A stretch of DNA of 6,584 nucleotides from Actinomycetota bacterium (GTDB lineage Bacteria; Actinomycetota; Humimicrobiia; Humimicrobiales; Humimicrobiaceae), in NCBI GenBank assembly GCA_028696435.1, contig JAQVHC010000069.1:1-6584 (forward strand), given 5' to 3'. Made by a program: the position numbers and the translations under genes. The notes beneath the pieces were generated by a model. The model was not told the origin of the DNA, did not search any database, and was given only the letters and a program-made list of their open reading frames with translations. Positions 6,575 through 6,584 of this stretch are shown piece by piece (positions within the stretch are counted from its first letter, which is position 1; the number at the start of each line of letters is the position of its first letter).

Positions 6575-6584
6575 CAGAAGTTCT

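Overview
The window is strongly AT-rich, with short intergenic gaps, Shine-Dalgarno-type ribosome binding sites and Lys/Ile/Asn/Glu-rich proteins. This points to a low-GC Firmicute (clostridial or Halanaerobiales-like); the exact taxon cannot be read from the sequence.

Positions 1-6059 hold one tightly packed minus-strand operon for a Tad/Flp-type pilus (type IVc pilus) assembly machine. In transcription order it encodes: (1) a TadZ/CpaE-like ATPase with a receiver-like N-terminus (4572-6059); (2) a CpaB/RcpC-like SAF-domain membrane-anchored protein (3596-4558); (3) a second, shorter ParA/MinD-type ATPase with an intact P-loop (2700-3554); (4) the TadA/CpaF secretion ATPase (1529-2731); (5) a TadB-like inner-membrane platform protein (621 to about 1544); and (6) a TadC-like platform protein that runs off the left edge (1-624). 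Junctions are overlaps or gaps of at most 41 bases, so co-transcription and partly coupled translation are likely. The expected division of labour is that TadZ positions the complex, TadA/CpaF powers pilin extrusion, TadB and TadC form the membrane platform, and the SAF protein acts at the cell envelope. No pilin, prepilin peptidase, secretin or pseudopilin gene is visible; any such genes would lie beyond position 1 or elsewhere.

Positions 6060-6253 are a very AT-rich divergent promoter region. It has a good minus-strand promoter for the pilus operon and, facing the other way, a -10 box overlapped by an inverted repeat in front of a Phd/YefM-type antitoxin gene (6254-6574, plus strand). The partner toxin, if present, lies past the right edge.

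The most notable points are the two different ParA/MinD ATPases in one Tad operon, a 15-bp in-frame tandem repeat inside the SAF protein gene, an apparent ATT initiation codon for tadB, and the shared control region between the pilus operon and an antitoxin gene.
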